The notes under the pieces are model-generated. The model was not told where the DNA came from. It searched no databases and saw only the letters and a list, made by a program, of their open reading frames with translations. From positions 123,009 through 187,008 of the forward strand of contig PHCC01000013.1 in the NCBI GenBank assembly GCA_002842215.1: a stretch of DNA of 64,000 nt, in the 5' to 3' direction. A program made the translations under genes and the position numbers. The DNA is from Betaproteobacteria bacterium HGW-Betaproteobacteria-9. GTDB taxonomy: Bacteria; Pseudomonadota; Gammaproteobacteria; Burkholderiales; Burkholderiaceae_C. Shown here one piece after another: positions 60,530 through 64,000 of the stretch. Position 1 is the first letter of the stretch; every line of letters starts with the position of its first letter.

Positions 60530-61717
60530 ATGACCACCCGCCGAGAAATCCTTACCCGCAGCGCCGCCGTGATCGGTGCTGCGTCCAGTGGCCTGCTGCT
60601 GCCTCAGATGGCCATGGCGCAATCCGACAAGGTGCGTGTCGGCTTCATGCTGCCCTACACCGGTACGTTTGCGCAGCTCGGCGTGGCGATCGAAAACGGC
60701 TTCCGCATGGCGCTGAACGAACAAGGCGGCAAGCTCGGTGGTCGCGAAGTGGAGTTCTTCAAGGTGGACGATGAGTCCAACCCGGCCAAGGGCATCGAAA
60801 ACGCCAACCGCCTGGTGCAGCGCGACAAGGTCGACGTGCTGGTGGGCACGGTGCACTCGGGCGTGCAGATGGGCATCCACAAGGTGGCGCGCGACAGCGG
60901 CGTGCTCAGCCTGATCCCCAACGCCGGTGTGCACGTGGCCACCCGTGCCCAGTGCGCACCCAATGTGTTCCGCACCTCGTTCAGCAACTCGCAACCCACG
61001 CTGGCGCTGGGCAAGGCCATGGTGGACCGCGGCCACAAGAAGGCCGTATGGATCACCTGGAACTACGCCGCGGGCGAAGAGGCCTATGAAGGCTTCGAGC
61101 AGAGCTACACCGCCGCGGGCGGCACCATCGTCAAGAAACTCGGCCTGCCCTTCCCGAACGTGGAGTTCCAGGCCCTGCTGACCGAGATCGCCTCGCTCAA
61201 GCCCGATGCCGTGGCCTGCTTCTTTGCCGGCGGCGGCGCCGCCAAGTTCCTGCGCGACTTCCATGCGGCCGGTCTCTCCAAGAACATCCAGCTCTACGGT
61301 TCGGGCTTCCTGACCGAAGGTGTGCTTGAAGCCGCCGGCCCGGCCGCCGACGGTGTGCTGACCACCATGCACTACAGCGATGCGCTGGACACACCGCGCA
61401 ACAAGAAATTCCGTCTCGACTACGCCAAGACCTTCAAGGCCCAGCCCGACGTGTACGCCGTGCAGGGTTACGACACCGGTCTGCTGCTGGTCAAGGGCGC
61501 CAACGCGGTCAAGGGCGACCTGTCCAACAAGAAGGCGCTGTACGCGGCCATGGAAGGCGCGACCATCGACAGCCCGCGTGGCCAGTGGACCATGAGCAAG
61601 GCCCACAACCCCATCCAGGACATGTACCTGCGCAAGGTGGAAAACAAGGAAAACAAGGTCATCGGCATCGCGCAGAAGGCCGTGGCCGATCCGGCCACCG
61701 GCTGCCGAATGGGCTGA
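60530..61717 (+). CDS. livK: Branched-chain amino acid type ABC substrate-binding protein
   Basis: 395 residues from ATG 60530, AGGAG upstream. The N-terminus 'TTRREILTRSAAVIGAASSG' has the twin-arginine pattern, then an A-x-A cleavage site, so export may go through Tat. The mature protein is a type I periplasmic binding protein: 'VRVGFMLPYTGTFAQLGVA', 'VDVLVGTVHSGVQMGIHKVA', 'LIPNAGVHVATRAQCAPNVF'. The nearest relatives in Burkholderiales often bind amides, aromatic acids or amino acids; ligand unknown. First gene of livKHMG. Confidence 0.9.
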   Translation: MTTRREILTRSAAVIGAASSGLLLPQMAMAQSDKVRVGFMLPYTGTFAQLGVAIENGFRMALNEQGGKLGGREVEFFKVDDESNPAKGIENANRLVQRDKVDVLVGTVHSGVQMGIHKVARDSGVLSLIPNAGVHVATRAQCAPNVFRTSFSNSQPTLALGKAMVDRGHKKAVWITWNYAAGEEAYEGFEQSYTAAGGTIVKKLGLPFPNVEFQALLTEIASLKPDAVACFFAGGGAAKFLRDFHAAGLSKNIQLYGSGFLTEGVLEAAGPAADGVLTTMHYSDALDTPRNKKFRLDYAKTFKAQPDVYAVQGYDTGLLLVKGANAVKGDLSNKKALYAAMEGATIDSPRGQWTMSKAHNPIQDMYLRKVENKENKVIGIAQKAVADPATGCRMG

Positions 61718-61792
61718 GCCCGGTTCTGAAACCTTGCCCGTGGTCTGCGCCTTTCGAGGTGCAGGCCCTGTCTGCGCCCAATCACCGACCCG

Positions 61793-62656
61793 ATGGACTT
61801 CGCCAACTTCCTGATCCAGTTGCTCAACAGCCTGCAATACGGCCTGTTGCTGTTCATGCTGGCCGCCGGCCTGACGCTGATCTTCGGCATCATGGGCGTG
61901 GTCAACCTGGCGCACGGCAGCTTCTACATGTTGGGCGCCTACCTGGCCTGGTTTCTGGCTTCGCAGTTTGACAGCCTGGTGCTGGCCATCGTGGTCGGCA
62001 CGCTGATCGCCGTGGCGCTGGGTTGGGCGCTGGAGTGGCTGCTGTTCCGCCACTTCTACCACCGCGACCACCTCGACCAGGTGCTGCTCACCTTTGGCCT
62101 GATCTACATCTTTGAAGAGGTGCGCTCCATCCTCTGGGGCGACGACGTGCACTCGGTCGCGGTGCCCGAGCTCGTGAACTGGTCCATACCGCTCACCGAG
62201 AACCTGTCCTACCCGGTCTACCGGCTGGTGATTTCGGCGGTGTGCGTGGCGCTGGCGCTGGGCCTGTATTTCCTGATCTCGAAAACCCGGCTGGGCATGA
62301 AGATCCGCGCCGGTGCCTTCAACCGCGAAATGACCGAAGCCCTGGGCATCAACATCCGGCTGATCCACGGCGTGGTGTTCGCGCTCGGCGTGGCACTCGC
62401 GGCCATCGCCGGCATGATCGCCTCGCCGATCTCCAGCGTCTACCCCGGCATGGGCAGCTCGGTGCTGATCATGTGCTTTGTGGTGGTCGTCATCGGCGGT
62501 ATCGGCTCGGTGCGTGGCGCGCTGGTGGCCGCGCTCATGGTGGGCCTGGTGGACACCTTCGGCAAGGTGCTGATGCCGCAGATCGCTGGCATGGCGGTTT
62601 ACATGCTGATGGCCGGCGTGTTGCTCTACAAACCTGAAGGCCTGTTCAAACAATGA
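61793..62656 (+). CDS. livH: Branched-chain amino acid ABC permease LivH
   Basis: 287 residues with eight to nine membrane segments. 'LLLFMLAAGLTLIFGIMGVV' and 'NLAHGSFYMLGAYLAWFLA' are the LivH hallmark near the N-terminus; cytoplasmic loop 'ALGINIRLIHGVVFALGVAL' contacts the ATPases. Inner membrane. Overlaps livM by four bases. Confidence 0.92.
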   Translation: MDFANFLIQLLNSLQYGLLLFMLAAGLTLIFGIMGVVNLAHGSFYMLGAYLAWFLASQFDSLVLAIVVGTLIAVALGWALEWLLFRHFYHRDHLDQVLLTFGLIYIFEEVRSILWGDDVHSVAVPELVNWSIPLTENLSYPVYRLVISAVCVALALGLYFLISKTRLGMKIRAGAFNREMTEALGINIRLIHGVVFALGVALAAIAGMIASPISSVYPGMGSSVLIMCFVVVVIGGIGSVRGALVAALMVGLVDTFGKVLMPQIAGMAVYMLMAGVLLYKPEGLFKQ

Positions 62657-63645
62657 GCTCCCCCAAAGCCACTCTGGAAAGGCTGCCCAAGGGCGTGCAG
62701 GCGCTGCTGGCGCTGGGCGCGATCGCGCTGGCGGCCTTCCCGCTGATCCCCTCCGACAGCTCGGACTTCTACCTGCAGATGCTCTCGCAGATGATGATCC
62801 TGGCCATCTTCGCCATGAGCCTGGACCTGTTGCAGGGCGTGACCGGCCTGGTCTCGCTCGGCCACGCGGCCTACTTTGGCCTGGCCGGTTATGCCCTCGC
62901 CTTCCTGACACCGGCCGATGTGCCCGTGAGCCTGTGGTGGTCGCTGCCCGTGGCGGCACTGGGGGCCGGACTGGCCGCCCTGGTGATTGGCTTCTTTGTG
63001 GTGCGCACCCACGGCATCTACTTCATCATGGTCACCATGGCTTTTGCCCAGATGGTGTTCTTCCTGTTCTTTGACAACAAGGAACTCGGCGGCTCGGACG
63101 GCCTGTACGTGAACTTCCGGCCCGACGCCAGCCTTTTCGGCTGGACCGGCATCGACCTGGAAAACAAGACCACGTTTTTTTACTTTACGCTGGCCATGCT
63201 GGTGGGCATCTACGCCTTCCTGCGCCGCCTGCTGTTCTCGCCCTTTGGCCGCGTCCTGGCGGGCATCCGCGTCAACGAGCACCGCATGCGCGCTGTGGGC
63301 TACGGCACCTTCGGCTACAAGCTTGCCGCCTTCGGCCTGGCCGGCACGCTGGCCGGCGTGGCGGGCTACCTGTGGGCCGCTCAGACCGGGTTCGTGAATC
63401 CCGAGCTGATGGGTTTCCACATGAGTGCACACGCGATCATGATGGTCATCCTCGGCGGCATGGGCAACTTCGCCGGAGCCATCGTCGGCGCCTTCGCCTT
63501 CGAATACGTGATGCACTTCTTCAAGGACCTGACCAAACACTGGCAGCTGCTCATGGGAAGCTTCATCGTGCTGGTGGTGGTGTTCGCACCGCGCGGCCTG
63601 CTGGGCCTGGGTGAGCGCTTCATGAAAAAGAAGGACGTGGCATGA
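62653..63645 (+). CDS. livM: Branched-chain amino acid ABC permease LivM
   Basis: 330 residues, about ten membrane segments. 'GVTGLVSLGHAAYFGLAGYA' near residue 60 is the LivM signature, 'RVLAGIRVNEHRMRAVGYGT' the ATPase-coupling loop. Stop overlaps livG (ATGA). Confidence 0.92.
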   Translation: MSSPKATLERLPKGVQALLALGAIALAAFPLIPSDSSDFYLQMLSQMMILAIFAMSLDLLQGVTGLVSLGHAAYFGLAGYALAFLTPADVPVSLWWSLPVAALGAGLAALVIGFFVVRTHGIYFIMVTMAFAQMVFFLFFDNKELGGSDGLYVNFRPDASLFGWTGIDLENKTTFFYFTLAMLVGIYAFLRRLLFSPFGRVLAGIRVNEHRMRAVGYGTFGYKLAAFGLAGTLAGVAGYLWAAQTGFVNPELMGFHMSAHAIMMVILGGMGNFAGAIVGAFAFEYVMHFFKDLTKHWQLLMGSFIVLVVVFAPRGLLGLGERFMKKKDVA

Positions 63646-64000
63646 GCGAGTTGCTGCTCTCCGCCCAGAAACTCGTCAAGCGGTTCGGTGGCCTCGCCGC
63701 GGTGAACGAGGTCTCTGTGGACCTGTTCCGCGACCGCATCCACGCCGTGATCGGCCCCAACGGGGCGGGCAAATCCACCCTGACCAACCTGCTCTCGGGC
63801 GACCTGCCGCCCACCTCGGGCACCATCACGCTCAATGGCGTGGAAACCGCCGGCCACAGCCCGGAGCGCATCTCCCGCCTGGGGCTGGGCCGCAGCTACC
63901 AGAAGACCAACATCTTCCTGCCCTTCACCGTGTGGGACAACGTGCGCCTGGCCGCGCAGTCGCGCGAGCGCCATGCGCCCTGGAACCCGCTGCGCTGGCT
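63642..64000 (+). CDS. livG: Branched-chain amino acid ABC ATPase LivG, cut by window edge
   Basis: About 119 codons to the edge. 'LVKRFGGLAAVNEVSVDLF', Walker A 'IGPNGAGKSTLTNLLSG' near residue 40, 'GRSYQKTNIFLPFTVWDNV' (Q-loop). The ABC signature and Walker B lie outside the window. livF is expected next. Confidence 0.93.
   Translation, partial: MSELLLSAQKLVKRFGGLAAVNEVSVDLFRDRIHAVIGPNGAGKSTLTNLLSGDLPPTSGTITLNGVETAGHSPERISRLGLGRSYQKTNIFLPFTVWDNVRLAAQSRERHAPWNPLRW

Noticed and set aside
60461..62959. 832-codon minus-strand frame opposite livK/livH
   Set aside because: Antisense shadow with repetitive His/Gln/Gly composition; the sense genes have clear family motifs.

Overview
The window looks like a betaproteobacterial chromosome (Burkholderiales, most like Comamonadaceae such as Hydrogenophaga; inferred from gene content, GC-rich codon use and operon order, not from a database search). 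It has two halves with different character.

Positions 1 to about 32.3 kb are one end of an integrative conjugative element of the PFGI-1/ICEclc/SPI-7 class. The recognisable backbone, almost all on the minus strand, is: ParA and ICE-type ParB (30.9-29.1 kb), a DUF2857-like protein, two consecutive winged-helix replication-type proteins (28.4-25.6 kb, the second STY4528-like), a PFL_4669-type protein, a DUF3158-like protein, a chain of tiny coupled genes leading into a 665-residue tyrosine recombinase (22.8-20.8 kb), SSB, and a SNF2/HARP-like helicase. Further in come a DUF3577/STY4534-type replication protein, a C5-cytosine methyltransferase, a DUF3275 protein, a DUF6094-type adenine methyltransferase-like protein and a RadC-family gene cut by the left edge. 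The type IV secretion genes would lie beyond that edge. Cargo inside the backbone (10.2-17.7 kb) is a DUF1778/GNAT toxin-antitoxin pair, a single-chain type ISP restriction-modification enzyme of about 1,690 residues followed by a small ParB-like protein, and two small lipoproteins. Many backbone genes are preceded by a recurring GC-rich leader hairpin starting AACCC, resembling the candidate radC RNA motif; two leaders also share a duplicated segment of about 105 bp.

Positions 32.3-35.8 kb hold one large RTX/hemolysin-type calcium-binding protein with internal tandem duplication, bracketed by strong terminators. It lies between the element and ordinary chromosome.

Positions 35.9-64 kb are core chromosome: tctBA; mltG-tmk-holB-pilZ-tatD-ankyrin; the divergent pair ygfZ and an NRDE gene; a thioesterase-GNAT fusion; an alpha/beta hydrolase; an iron alcohol dehydrogenase; a cysteine synthase; a TerB-like membrane protein; yciB-bolA-parvulin; a four-gene operon (glutamine-synthetase-like ligase, class III aminotransferase, tiny membrane protein, GntR regulator) preceded by two identical palindromes; a small phosphatase-like protein, a DUF1624 membrane protein and an esterase; a U32/RlhA-like protein; and a Liv-type branched-chain amino acid ABC transporter running off the right edge.
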